DNA from: Diogma glabrata
Taxonomy: Eukaryota; Arthropoda; Insecta; Diptera; Cylindrotomidae
Length of the DNA: 64,000 nt
NCBI GenBank assembly: GCA_963693315.1
Contig: OY856187.1
Span: 43,242,825 to 43,306,824, forward strand
Reading direction: 5' to 3'
The notes below the pieces were generated by a model, which made no database searches, was not told the origin of the DNA, and was given only the letters and a program-made list of their open reading frames with translations. Both the position numbers and the translations under genes were made by a program. Below are positions 12,417 through 21,830 of the stretch, one piece after another (position 1 is the stretch's first letter; each line of letters begins with the position of its first letter).

Positions 12417-13259
12417 TTAACTTTTATTTTGATTCGGATGTCGATGTTTTGTTGATTTTTCAATGCTAACAGATCTATCTCCTATTTTATATAATTCTTC
12501 AAGTGATCTGACAATAATAAAATTCTGGTTTTTAGAACGCTGAACACAAATGTTGAAATTACGATAAGAACATTTAAATAATTTTTTATCACCAACTAAT
12601 TTCCGTCCTTCGTTTATTAATTTTAGATTGCAGGGAGTTAGCCTTTCGTTTATATAAATTTTCTGCTTTCGTTTTGCTGGCGATTCTGATTGTTCCACAT
12701 TATATAGCTCATTCAAAAATATAGGACCACGAGCTCTAACAAGTTTCATAAAATCCATTTTATTTTGAAAATTATTAAATTTGATGATAATGAGAGTTAT
12801 GCCGTCATTTGTTTTAATTCTGCTGCTTACAAATTTTATATCCATTTCATAGTTAAATAGTTGCTGAAGTTTAGTTATAAAAAGCTCTAAATCGATTTTG
12901 CCTGACACAGGATTTGGTATACCAGAAATAATGACATCATTTTGCAAATCCTTCTGTGAAAAAAAGTTTAATTGCGATTTCATAAAATGTATATCCAAGG
13001 ATTGTTGATTAATAGTACTCGTTAACATTGCAATATTACTAGAGTTATTATTAGTATTAGATTCAACAATTTTAAGGTTTTCCGTAATTTTGTCCATTTT
13101 TAATGATAGATTTTGATTAAGAGAATCAAGTGATTTATTAATCGCAGCAATAACATCATTATTAGTTGGATTTTCTGCATTTGTCATTTCTAACTGAGAA
13201 GAAATCGAATTTTTAGTGTCAAGCCGCGTCTGAACTTTCTGAGGGCCTGGAGGGGCCAT
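12417..13259 (-). CDS. LINE ORF1 protein (coiled coil plus FP-type C-terminal domain)
   Basis: A 280-codon open frame upstream of the ORF2 endonuclease in the same orientation. Residues ~35-95 are rich in N, S, L and K with heptad-like spacing (DVIAAINKSLDSLN, LKMDKITENLKIVE), consistent with a coiled coil that would trimerise or dimerise the protein. Residues ~105-175 (NDVIISGIPNP ... IIIKFNN) look like an RRM-like RNA-binding fold. The segment KIYINERLTPCNLKLI (~202) is the hallmark of a C-terminal domain shared by ORF1 proteins of several insect LINEs and the FP25K protein family. The role inferred from the family is binding element RNA and chaperoning it in the RNP. The frame is intact. 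The ATG at 13259 is followed by a proline-rich start, MAPPGPQ. Confidence 0.8.
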   Translation of the reverse strand: MAPPGPQKVQTRLDTKNSISSQLEMTNAENPTNNDVIAAINKSLDSLNQNLSLKMDKITENLKIVESNTNNNSSNIAMLTSTINQQSLDIHFMKSQLNFFSQKDLQNDVIISGIPNPVSGKIDLELFITKLQQLFNYEMDIKFVSSRIKTNDGITLIIIKFNNFQNKMDFMKLVRARGPIFLNELYNVEQSESPAKRKQKIYINERLTPCNLKLINEGRKLVGDKKLFKCSYRNFNICVQRSKNQNFIIVRSLEELYKIGDRSVSIEKSTKHRHPNQNKS

Positions 13260-13930
13260 TAGTAATAGCGCTGAGTGGTACGATGCAAAGATTGTATCTT
13301 AAATATATGTATGACGAATTTCACTTCACTGTATCTATGTAACCACTAGTTTAAAGCAGATGCAATATTTATATTTCACGAATAATTTTATTGTAAATAG
13401 ATATTATGAACAGTTTAGAACACCTCAGTAATTATGACTGGTAACTAGTTAACAGAATATAACGGTTTAAATACACATAGATAGTTCACTTTTGAGTTTT
13501 TCTTGTATGATTTAAGTTATAACTTTGATTATGAGCAGCTAAAATAATGCACAACAATAAATTGATAAATAAATAAATAAAAATATTATTTTTTTTAGCT
13601 TTGCTTTGATTATGAACAGCTAAAATAATGCTCAACAATAAATTGATAAATACATAAATGGATTAATTTCAATTTTTTTATGTATTAACTTTTGTATGAT
13701 CCTATTATGTCCCGTTAAGATACAAGCAATTTTTTATGGCGAGATTGATCTTAGTTTGTTAAATAAAAACGCACAAAACCAACATTTTAACCACTTTCAA
13801 AACTATTAGGATTATCGTAATTTCAATTAACTTTAAAATAATTTTTAGAAGATTTATATTTAAATTAATATAACTATACTATCAACAAGACACAAAATCC
13901 GTGATTTTACTCTCGCGCCATATTGGAAAA
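13260..13930 (-). other. Probable LINE 5' leader with an 81-bp duplicated segment
   Basis: Non-coding DNA between ORF1 and the BEL pol terminus. It contains two direct copies, offset by 81 bp, of a ~50-bp block beginning CTTTGATTATGA (13523 and 13604) and including CAGCTAAAATAATGC and ACAATAAATTGATAAAT. A GC-richer start (on the - strand CCAATATGGCGCGAGAG near 13925) may be the LINE's 5' end; that is an inference. Confidence 0.5.
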
Positions 13931-16686
13931 AAAAAAAAAAAGAAAAAAAATTTTACTATTGGTCGCTTTAAAACTCCATGTATTGTTTTGACCAAGACGA
14001 CTCGAACTCTTTCATCCTTACCCATATTAACTTCAACGATTCTACACAACATCCATTTATTTGCGGGGAGATTATCTTCATGAATCATAACTATATCACC
14101 AAGTTTTAAATCAACTTTACTACATTGCCATTTCTTACGCTGTTGAAGTGTTTGTAAATAATTTCTACTGTACTGTTTCCAAAACTGTTGCACCATTTGC
14201 GTAACTTTCTTCCAATATGATAATCGGTTTTCTGGCAGATGAGATATATCAGGTTCAATTATAGCTTCTATTTTACCACCAGTTAAAAAATGACCCGGTG
14301 TCAGGGGTTCAATATCACTAGGATCTGTTGATAATGAAGTTAATGGTCTAGAATTCATAATTCCTTCTATTTGTACTATTAAAGTGTGCAATTGTTCAAA
14401 TATCAATTCTTTACTTCCAACTACTTTCTTTAAATGTGACTTGAATGTTTTTACACCACTTTCCCATATTCCACCAAAATGTGGAGCCCTTGGTGGAATA
14501 AATTTCCAATCTATTCTTTCATTACTACAGAAATTTTGAATTAATTGATTTGATGTCGAACAAGATTCTGTATAAAGTTTCTTTAATTCAGCTGATGCAC
14601 CAACAAAGTTCGTACCATTATCACTGACTAATGTGGCTACCTTTCCTCTTCTTGATAAAAAGCGCTTTAAACAGGCCAAAAAACTTTCACTTGTTGCATC
14701 TTCAACTATCTCTAAATGCACGGCCTTCGTAGAATAGCAAAAAAAAATACATACATACATCTTGTCCTTAATTGTTTTTCTGCTGTATTTTTTAATTACT
14801 GTAAAAGGTCCACAAAAATCCAATCCAGTGGTATTAAATGGTTTTGTTACTTCGGTTCTATTGGACGGTAAATCTGCCATTTTTTGTTTTTCTAAATTGG
14901 GATTACTTTTAAAACAAGGAATACATCCTTTAAGTATCATTTTTGTTAGACTTTTACAATGAATTGGCCAATAATTCTGTCTAACAATAGCTAAGGTAGT
15001 TTCAACTCCAGTATGTAAACTCTTTTCATGTATGTGTCTAATAATTAGTTCAGCTAAATAATGTTTAGGAATTAAATACGGATGCCTTTGGTTATGCTCG
15101 ATATTACTATGACGCAAACGTCCTTCAACACGAAGCAAACCATCAGAGTCTAAGAATGGGGACAAACTATAAATGGAACTACTAGATAATTGAAGTTCAT
15201 TCTTTTTTAATAATTGACTAATTTCATTCATGAAAAATTCACATTGAACTACTTTTATGACATACTTTTCTGCTTGATCCATTTCAATTTTTGAAAAGGA
15301 TCCTAGACTTCTGTTTAATTTGTTTTTGCAATTAAAAGCAAATCGAAAACAAGTTGCGGTAACTCGCAATAATCTATTATACGAACTAAATTTTGAAATA
15401 TCTATAATTGACTGATACAATATAGAACTTAATAACGATTTACATTCCTTTTTCAATTCAGGAAGTTCATCTTCTACAACAGTTATAATTTTTGAAGGCC
15501 AATAAAAATCTTCAAGAACTAAAAATGTGGAGCCATGCCACCAAAGGTCATTATTTTCCAATTGACTTGGCATAACGCCGCGTGATAATAAATCCGCTGG
15601 ATTCAAATAACCGTTAACGTGACGCCATTCCATACCCATAGTAATTTTTTGAATTTCTTTTGTTCTATTTCCAACGTATGGTACCACCTTATCGGGTTGC
15701 AATTTAATCCAACTAAGAGCAATTGTGGAATCTGACCACAAAACAATTCTATTAAATTCCATTTTAATGGAATTTTTTATCTTATCTATTAATCTCGAAA
15801 GCAATACCATAGCATTAAGCTCTAAACGAGGAATTGTGGAACCTGATTTTGGAGCCACCCTAGTTTTACTACACAAAAGATTTACTGTAACGCCGTCTGC
15901 ATTGCTACTACGAATATATAAACAAGCCCCGTATGCTACTAATGATGCATCAGCAAATCCATGGATTTGTATATCAATCGCATCCTTTGGAATCACACAT
16001 CTTTTAAGCTTAATGTTAGAAATCGTATTCAAATTTTTTCTGTAATCTATCCATGACTCATTTATATCAATGGGAATTGTTGCATCCCAATCCACTCCTA
16101 ACCGCCACAATTTTTGAATGATCAATCGTGCCGTGATTGTTATTGGATTGAGAAACCCAAGTGGATCAAATAATTTACACAAACTTGACAAGATTGATCG
16201 TTTTGTGTTATCTATTTTATTTGTATCTTCTATCTTAATGTCAAATTTAAATTCATCGGAATCTGGATCCCAAATCAACCCTAATGTTCGAATTGTTTCA
16301 TAAGCAGAAGATTCACGATCTTCTATTGGTATATTATTTAATAATATAGGAGTATTTGCAGACCACTTTCTCAATGACATGCCAGCGGTTTTGAACATTG
16401 CTATTAATTCATGCTGAGTATTGAAAGCTATGTCTAAATCATTACTGCCAGTCAGTAAATCATCTACATAAAAATCTGAACTGGCTGTTGAGGACGCTAA
16501 AGGATATATTTTTTCTGATAACTGTGCTAATTTTTTAATAACTTTAGTAGCTAAATATGGTGAATTCGAAAATCCATATGTCACAGTCAGAAGTTCAAAA
16601 CATTTTAATTCTTTATCCTCGTTTTCTCTCCAAAAAATCCTTTGTAACGGTGTATACTTTGGATCTACCAGAATTTGACGGTACAT
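13882..16686 (-). pseudogene. BEL/Pao pol, C-terminal part: RT, RNase H, integrase
   Basis: A 934-codon open stretch continuing pol after a frame break. RT palm: GFSNSPYLA (~38) and catalytic YVDD (73-76). RNase H-like region: GFADAS (~241), PRLELNAMVLL and VLWSDSTIALSW. Integrase zinc-binding part: conserved H...H...C...C between ~542 and 592 (RHIHEKSLHTG, CIPCFK). Integrase core: GLDFCGPF (~620), VSDNGTNF (~688) and PHFGGIWES (~738), giving the D, D, E triad. The BEL-type C-terminal domain ends around KRPIVK (~912). The last ~20 codons (a run of eight F and a foreign-looking tail) come from a T-run at the LINE junction, so the native end is lost. Coding strand and order match the LTR orientation. 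Confidence 0.92.
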
Positions 16687-16737
16687 TTGTTGAATATCAG
16701 CAGTAAAAACATATATAAATTTTCTAAATCTTAAAAC

Positions 16738-16886
16738 TATACAAATAACTCATCTTGTACAACCGGCCCTACCATAAAAATATCATTAAGTGATTTTTGA
16801 GAAGTCGTTTTTGCCGAAGCATCAAAGACTACTCGAGTTTTGGTTGAACTACTACTGGGTTTGAAAACTGGATGGTGAAGAATTTA
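16738..16886 (-). other. Breaks in BEL pol: in-frame stop and 1-base shift
   Basis: Between the two long pol frames the - strand translation continues recognisable RT sequence (FKPSSSSTKTRVVFDASAK). It is interrupted by a TAA at 16884-16886, then by a shift plus TAG near 16738-16746, after which the frame enters the downstream ORF. Described as damage only; both changes would abolish full-length Pol. Confidence 0.85.
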
Positions 16887-18344
16887 ATATTCAAAAGGTT
16901 TTGGGATCTTTGAATCAACTTTTCTCATATGCCCAAGTCTCTCATACTCGCGCATAAATTCTATGTAGCTTGATTTTATTTCAGTATTTTTTGAAAGTCG
17001 ATTTTCTAATAACTTAAATCTGTGCAAGGCCATTTGCTTTGAATCACCAAGTGAACTCACTTCATCCTTAAACGGTAACTCAACTACGAACCTACCAGAA
17101 TCATTTCGACTTACTGTTTTTTCAAAATGTTCTTCACACAATTCTTGTTCTCTAGTGAAAACTGGTTTAACAATATCTACTCTATCTAAATCACAAAATA
17201 ATTTAAATTGTGCTTCCAAGTCTAAATAACTATTTTTATCTTGAATTGAACTCATCATTGTGCCTAAAGTTTTACCATGGGATAATGTTTTGGTAACTGC
17301 TTTACCGTTAACTATCCAACCAAATTCCGTATTAATTAATGACGGTAAGCTATCATCTAATTCTAAAATCTTATCTTTCATTAATTTAAAGAATAGTTCC
17401 GCACCAATCAAGAGATCAACCGAACTAGGAATATTAAATTCAGGGTCTGCCATATTCAAATTTTTAGGTAAATACCACTTACTAATATCAATATAATTTG
17501 AAGGCAAATTAGAAGTAATTTCTGGTACAACTAAAAATTCCAGTTCTCTTGAAAATTCACTACATCTAGATTTTATTGTAGCCAACACCTTGCTATTGAT
17601 AGTTGAATCTGTTCTATTGAGACCGCTTATTTGAATAGGCGATATAATCTCACTTTCCAACTTTAGCAGAGACACCATTTGTTGTGTAATTATATTTGAT
17701 TGTGATGCGCTATCTAAAATACATCTACAAAAATATTTACTACCCATACTATCTAAAATAATTACAATGGCTGTTGACAATAAAACATGACTATGTTTAC
17801 AACTATTTGCCAGACAATTAGACTCATCAATCTGATTATTACTAATATTAATTTCTGATATTTTATTCGGATTTTTACTACTATTTATTAAAATTTCTAT
17901 ATTTTTACTACCATCACTAATTGATTCCAAACCAAACATTGTTTTTGAAGAAGTTTCAGGAATTTTGACATTATCTTCACCCCAGTGTAATAATACATGA
18001 TGTTTAAGATTACACGTTTTACATTTTTCCGCTCTACAATTAATGACTTTGTGTCTCGGAGTAATTATTTCTAAACAATTTATGCATAACCGTTTTTCCC
18101 TAACTAACTCATATCTCTTTCTTGGAACTAGTTCCAAAAATTTATCGCACTTACTAATACTATGATTTTTCTCACATAAAACGCAAGTGTTAATATTTCT
18201 ACTATCATGCTCTGTAGTGGTAAATGATCGATAAGTTGTTTTCGATTTTTCTAACGGTTTTTGCTTCTGTACAATTGGTTTCCCAAATTCAACACAAGAT
18301 AGAATTCTAAACGATTTTGTAAATATACGGAAAATTTGTTCCAT
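16884..18344 (-). pseudogene. BEL/Pao gag C-terminus, protease and start of RT
   Basis: A 486-codon open stretch. Residues ~50-125 hold a cysteine/histidine cluster (CVLCEKNHSISKC, LCINCLEIITPRHKVINC, CKTCNLKHHVLLHWG) of the nucleocapsid type that packages RNA. A retroviral-type aspartic protease follows, with the active-site-like RCILDSASQSNII (~205) and the flap/second-loop region DLLIGAEL (~310). The segment INTEFGWIVNG (~340) precedes the linker into RT, and the frame ends within the RT fingers at a premature TAA. The first ~20 residues are out of register with the real gag frame because of an upstream frame change, so the ATG at 18344 is not a native start. Confidence 0.88.
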
Positions 18345-19126
18345 GAAGGAATTTCATCCTTTTTTAATTCCGCTTCCCAAAATTTTAAAGTTTCGGAATC
18401 TAATCTGTTTTGGAATCTAATCTAAGACTCAAACAAGCAAATCTCAATTTTCCGTTGGCTGTCCTAAATTTTTTAATGCCCGTAAATGCATATTACAAGT
18501 ATCGACTAACTTCAAAATATCATTTGAATTTGCTTTACAAGGAGTACGAGGTAAAATTAACTCAGCGGCGTGTTTTTCTGAAATAACTCGTTTATTATCA
18601 AAGCGATCTAACAATAACTGCCACGCAATAATAAAATTATCAGCTGTCAAATTAATACCACTGATTAAATCTTTTGCCCGACCTACTACATAATATTGTA
18701 GCTGTTACATTCTACGAAGATCACAATATTTTTTATTTTGAATCACTAAAGCCACAAATGCATCTCTAAATGGAATCCATTCATTAATATTTCCATTGAA
18801 TTTTGGTATTGGTGCATCGCCAATACGAATATCATTAAAATAATTAAAATTACATTAACCTGAATTATCACTATGCTTTTTATCAGATTTTTCTTCAGTT
18901 TTTTGCTCTATTTTGTCCAGCTGTTCATCGAACAAACTCTTACAATCAAAATATAGAGTTTGAAAATCTAATAATTCTTCATCTAATGTTTTTAATTTAG
19001 TTGCATCGTCAGCAATATAGCCACCTAACTCTTCATGAGCTGCTCTATATTGCTCATACGAACTAGAAAAAACTATATGCCTTGCATTTAACTGGTATTT
19101 GTTTTCACTTTTATTTTCTATAAAAT
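18345..19126 (-). pseudogene. BEL/Pao gag N-terminal region, multiply broken
   Basis: The - strand translation from 19126 to about 18440 stays mostly in one frame and reads as BEL gag: a charged helical segment (EELGGYIADDATKLKTLDEE), IPKFNGNINEWIPFRDAFVAL, and TADNFIIAWQLLLDRFDNKRV (18650 downward). Stops interrupt it near 18857 and 18707, and the frame is lost near 18440, where AGATTAGATTCC is duplicated. No ATG is found between the LTR and gag. The frame is open across the LTR boundary. Confidence 0.75.
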
Positions 19127-19441
19127 TGTTTCCTCGATGTAGTGGACTGTTTTTTCTATCACTTAATTGAATAAAACTATTTCTATTTTGTTGGTTAAAA
19201 AACTATATTTTAAATTAACAACTTATTTTTATTCAATTCTAAACACGACTGACTCTTCGTTCTTCGTTTTTATTTAATTCTAATTTTTTTTACTCTCTTT
19301 CTTATTTTGTACTACAAAGTACAAATACATTAACAAAAATAAAACAAAAAGAAGGAGTAAGTACAGTTAAAAACAAAGTTATTGTTACTATATTATGAGT
19401 TCTTTTTCTTAATATATATTTTTTTTGTAAAAACTTATCCA
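19127..19441 (-). repeat. 5' LTR of the BEL/Pao element
   Basis: 315 bp, direct repeat of 7635-7949, with TG...CA ends and GTATT directly outside. As the 5' LTR in the - strand orientation it should carry the element's promoter; no TATA box is convincingly distinguishable in such AT-rich DNA. No TGG-type primer-binding site follows it. Confidence 0.93.
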
Positions 19442-19446
19442 GTATT
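19442..19446. repeat. Target-site duplication, right (GTATT)
   Basis: Matches the left duplication at 7630-7634 exactly. Confidence 0.9.
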
Positions 19447-20535
19447 CATCAATAGAATTGATGAAAATTTATCCAAAAAAAATTTTGACACACACGATCC
19501 TGATAATCCTTCAGAAACCCTCAATAAACCACGAATTCCTTATTCGCTTTCTGATCACTTGTTCATTCCAGCAACTTCGTTGTTGCTAAGTTTCAACCAT
19601 CAATTGATAGTCGAAATTGGTTTGAATTGAAGCAGTCATAAGAAATGTCAGTTTCTCTTCCACTTTTTAAACCAAAGCATGGTGGGTGGTTGATCAAGCT
19701 TGAAGATGTATTCAATAAATTTTTCTCAATTACAACATACACAATTGTGTAGCATAGAATTTAGTTTAGCATAACTGATAACAGTTTCAAATTAGTATGT
19801 TATGATAATTTTAAAATATTTTTTATATATTTTTGTAGATACATTTACAAAATTCGTGCTGCATATATTCCAATAAAAAATTCTCAAATTCGCTGTTTCA
19901 CTAAAAATAAATTTTTTTCTGTTTCAATTTTATGAACCGTTATAGATATTAAACAATTTTTTTTTCTATTGTTAATTTAAACCTTTAATACCATTAGTGT
20001 TCATACGACAAAAAAAAATACTAATTCAAATTTAATTTACTGATATCACAATATCAAAGTTAAAACTTAACTAACTATTTCAATCAATTTAGCTTGCTAC
20101 AACGACTTGGTCCCTTGAAAAGGCTTTAGATTTATCTCTTTCGCTTTGGTTTTTTTATTCAATTCAACAACAAAAAGTATCCCATACATTGAAAATCTGC
20201 CGTAAAAAAAACAAATAAAACAGTCAGAAAATATATCACTCAAACAAACCGTCTCCCACTATCAAATCATAAAAATAAGGTCCTTCAAAATTCAATCAAT
20301 TATTAATATTGCTGAAAAATTTTAGTCACTAAATGAAGTACCTTAATAATGGAGGCAAGATCTGCGCCGAATCAATATACTATTTCGTTATCTGTTCAAA
20401 AAATATATATTTGTTTCATATTAAAATAAAATAAAATAAAACAACAACTGATTTTATACCGAAATATAAGATCCGTTTATTGAGTTCGAATGAAAGATAA
20501 ACTAAATAAAGATAAATATCCGAAAGCCAATACGG
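19447..20535. other. Non-coding spacer
   Basis: AT-rich DNA between the BEL element and the next LINE fragment. No gene or repeat was recognised. Joined to the sequence left of 7630 it would reconstitute the pre-insertion site. Confidence 0.5.
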
Positions 20536-21830
20536 TTTTCGAAACAAAAGATCAACTTCCGATCTATTAAACTATGTAGCGCATTGTTGGAACAGCGTAC
20601 TTGATAAAGGTGGTAAAACATACGTTATCGCTTCGGACATCTCCAAGGCATTTGATCGAGTCTGGCATGCCAACTTAATCAACAAGCTCGTTGCGTATGG
20701 TTTTCATCCCAATGTTGTAAAGCTGATTCAAAAGTTTCTATCCAACCGATACATTTCGGTCTCTTTAGACGGATTTTTTTCTGAGTTTAAATTAATTAAC
20801 GCTGGTGTACCTCAAGGCTCAGTATTGTCCCCAACCCTATTTTTGATTTATATCAACGAATTGTTGAAACTCACCAGCAACCCAATAAATAGTTTTGCAG
20901 ATGATAGTACTCTGCACAAGACGTTCGAGTCCCTTCCCTCAAAAGGTAAAATGCATGAACGAATTAATCCCGCCCGTAGAGACGCTGCCATAAACGTGAA
21001 CAAAGACCTAAAAAAAGCCGTTGGGGTGACCAAAACCTGGTCAATTTCAACCCTACCAAAACACAGCTGTTGATTGTTTCCAGATTAAAGACCGAGTTCC
21101 CCAAAGAAATTTTATTCAGTATGTGTGATGAACCAATAGGTGAATGTTAAACCATTCGTTTATTGGGTGTCACAGTTTTAAATGACCTACTCTGGAACGA
21201 TCATATTATGGCGATGGCAAAGCGCGTTTAAGAAACTCGGCCTCCTACATAGATGCCAAAAATTTTTTACTCCATACCAATTGCTCTATGTTTATAAGTC
21301 CTATATTCGTCCCTGTATGGGGTACTGTTGTCAAGTTTGGGGTGCTGCTTTTGTTTCCATCTTGGCCCTGTTGGACTCTGTTCAAAAGCGAGCTATACGA
21401 AAAAACAAATTGGGTGAATTGTGGGTGATCGAAGTTTGACATCAAAACTTGATTCCCTACAACATCGTCGCACTGTTGCTGACCTCGTTGTTTTTTACAA
21501 ATATCGTCATCAACAGTGCTCAGATGATCATACCTCAAACTTATTGTTACCCCCGTTCCACTCGGCAATCGGCTACCGCAAGCAGTGAAACGGTCGAGAT
21601 CCCGCGCTGTCATACTGGTAGATCGCAGAGAGACTTCTTTTTCCGAGCTGCGTACAAATGGAATAGTTTGCCGGAACCCTTAGTCTCAGGTAGCTTCATC
21701 CCGCAGAGGTTTAAATAAAGCGTTCATCAACACCTTAGAACGCCAGTTGTTGTGGGACCTAGGTCTAGACCTAGGTCTTAAAAGGTATTTATGTGTTGTT
21801 GTGACACATATTCTAAACCCTATTACACAA
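20536..21830 (+). pseudogene. 5'-truncated non-LTR retrotransposon RT, copy 1
   Basis: Enters mid-RT at YGFRNKRSTSDLLNY (about 20536). It continues through SDISKAFDRVWH (RT motif A, ~20634), NAGVPQGSVLSPTLFL (~20800), SFADDSTLH (catalytic box, ~20893) and RT thumb sequence to PRCHTGRSQRDFF and KWNSLPE (~21600-21670). Damage includes a frame change near 21010, a stop after GEC (~21149), a small insertion near 21403 and others, so no long ORF survives. It shares its 3' untranslated end (GGTATTTATGTGTTGTTGTG, ACACATATTCTAAACCCTATTA) with the copy at 60757-61927. The endonuclease half is absent; such 5' truncation is typical of LINE insertions. Confidence 0.88.

Larger units (their letters stand above)
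8778..13930 (-). mobile_element. Nested non-LTR retrotransposon (LINE), two ORFs
   Basis: A - strand LINE inserted in the 3' part of the BEL element. In order it has: 5' leader (below about 13930), ORF1 (13259 to 12417), a 327-bp spacer, ORF2 endonuclease (12089 to about 11440), ORF2 RT (about 11448 to 9187), a 3' region with a 172-bp duplicated block, and a 23-nt poly(T) at 8778-8800, which is poly(A) on the coding strand. The two-ORF layout with an N-terminal apurinic-type endonuclease fits the Jockey/CR1 group. The 5' limit is unsure: a poly(A)/poly(T) run at 13928-13949 separates it from BEL pol. No target duplication was identified. Confidence 0.8.
7635..19441 (-). mobile_element. BEL/Pao LTR retrotransposon with a nested LINE
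   Basis: A - strand LTR element bounded by two 315-bp direct LTRs and a perfect 5-bp target duplication GTATT (7630-7634 and 19442-19446). Gag, protease, RT, RNase H and integrase motifs lie between 19126 and 13882. By eye the LTRs differ at only four positions. The internal region is interrupted before the 3' LTR by a - strand non-LTR element, so total length (11.8 kb) exceeds what the BEL parts alone require. Several stops and frameshifts make this copy non-autonomous. Family assignment rests on the YVDD RT, the BEL-type gag region and the integrase with its characteristic C-terminal domain. Confidence 0.93.

Noticed and set aside
13882..13950. Poly-phenylalanine C-terminus of BEL pol
   Set aside because: It comes from an A/T run at the LINE junction; the native pol terminus is displaced, so the tail is not a real protein feature.
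14762..16303. Several + strand frames of 60-106 codons opposite BEL pol
   Set aside because: Shadows of the - strand pol gene with no independent motif.
20848..21613. - strand frames opposite the LINE RT (61 and 122 codons)
   Set aside because: Antisense shadows of the recognisable + strand reverse transcriptase.
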